DNA from: Planctomycetota bacterium
GTDB lineage: Bacteria; Planctomycetota; UBA1135; UBA2386
DNA length: 5,322 nt
Direction of reading: 5' to 3'
Assembly (NCBI GenBank): GCA_947455805.1
Contig: CANGSN010000250.1
Coordinates: 1 to 5,322 of the forward strand
Part shown: positions 5,163 through 5,322 of the stretch, in pieces
How positions within the stretch are numbered: the first letter of the stretch is position 1
Layout: every line of letters starts with the position of its first letter
Program-made: the position numbers and the translations under genes
The notes under the pieces: generated by a model
Seen by the model: the letters and a program-made list of their open reading frames with translations, nothing else
What the model was told of the DNA's origin: nothing
Databases searched by the model: none

Positions 5163-5322
5163 ACGGTCGATGTTCGGGTAGGGCGCGGTCGGCGTCGCCG
5201 CCGCCGGGCCGCGTGCAGGGGGCGAGCATTGTGCGTAGGCGGCCCCCGGGCGCAAGGTCGCGGTCGGCCCGCGCCAGGACCGCCGCCGATGCGACCGGCA
5301 GTTCGTTCGCCGCGCGGCCCCG
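5163..5322. other. Upstream region of the dehydrogenase gene, to the window edge
   Basis: About 160 GC-rich bases without a supported gene. It must contain the 5' signals of the minus-strand dehydrogenase. The best sigma70-like pair on that strand is TTGCGC (5255-5250) with CACAAT (5233-5228), spacing 16, matching consensus at 3 of 6 and 4 of 6 positions, which is weak. On the plus strand an ATG at 5289, preceded by AGGA at 5276-5279, opens a frame to the edge that could be the start of a divergent gene, but only 11 codons are visible. Confidence 0.4.

Noticed and set aside
3913..5229. 438-codon minus-strand frame overlapping the dehydrogenase gene
   Set aside because: It is an Arg/Pro-rich shadow frame; the alternative frame holds a complete Rossmann dehydrogenase.
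5228..5255. Sigma70-like promoter for the dehydrogenase gene (TTGCGC, 16 bases, CACAAT)
   Set aside because: It matches only 3 of 6 and 4 of 6 consensus positions; such matches occur by chance, so it is mentioned only within the upstream region entry.
5289..5322. Possible start of a divergent plus-strand gene (ATG at 5289, AGGA at 5276-5279)
   Set aside because: Only 11 codons are visible, Arg/Pro-rich, with no recognisable family. It cannot be supported from this window.
1..5322. tRNA, rRNA, CRISPR, insertion-sequence or defence-system signals
   Set aside because: I saw no cloverleaf with a T-loop-like GTTCRANYC, no short regular repeat-spacer array, no transposase or terminal repeats, and no nuclease, helicase or toxin motifs in any supported frame.

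Overview
The window is GC-rich (roughly two thirds G+C by eye, with most third codon positions G or C) and gene-dense. The secreted beta-helix protein has a start and a C-terminal module of a type I associate with marine planctomycetes of the Pla163/Poly30 kind. Three of the four visible gene starts also lack a Shine-Dalgarno sequence. A planctomycete or a related uncultivated lineage is therefore the best guess, but no marker gene is present to prove it.

Layout, left to right: (1) the C-terminal half of a major facilitator superfamily (MFS) transporter, plus strand, cut by the left edge; (2) a 394-residue exported beta-helix protein, plus strand, 34 bases downstream, with a good GGAGG ribosome binding site; (3) a 299-residue NMT1/THI5-like (ThiY-like) ligand-binding protein without signal peptide, minus strand, convergent with gene 2 across only 8 bases; (4) a 409-residue NupG-type nucleoside:H+ symporter homologue, plus strand, divergent from gene 3 across 120 bases; (5) a 358-residue saccharopine dehydrogenase-family oxidoreductase, minus strand, convergent with gene 4 across 24 bases; (6) about 160 bases of upstream DNA up to the right edge. 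There is no gene-free stretch longer than 300 bases.

The strand alternates at almost every gene, so apart from a possible gene 1-gene 2 unit there is no operon. The divergent pair, genes 3 and 4, is the only arrangement hinting at a shared role: a pyrimidine-type binding protein beside a nucleoside-type permease. This is inference from family membership and position only. Both convergent junctions carry inverted repeats. The one between genes 2 and 3 is a perfect 9-bp repeat made of the last codons of both genes, which each end CTG CGC TGA.

I see no mobile element, CRISPR array, RNA gene or defence system. The many long opposite-strand open frames are products of the high GC content. The most noteworthy items are the leaderless THI5/ThiY-like protein, which keeps a candidate active-site histidine but lacks the lysine and the CCCFC motif of yeast THI5, and the stop-codon-spanning inverted repeat.
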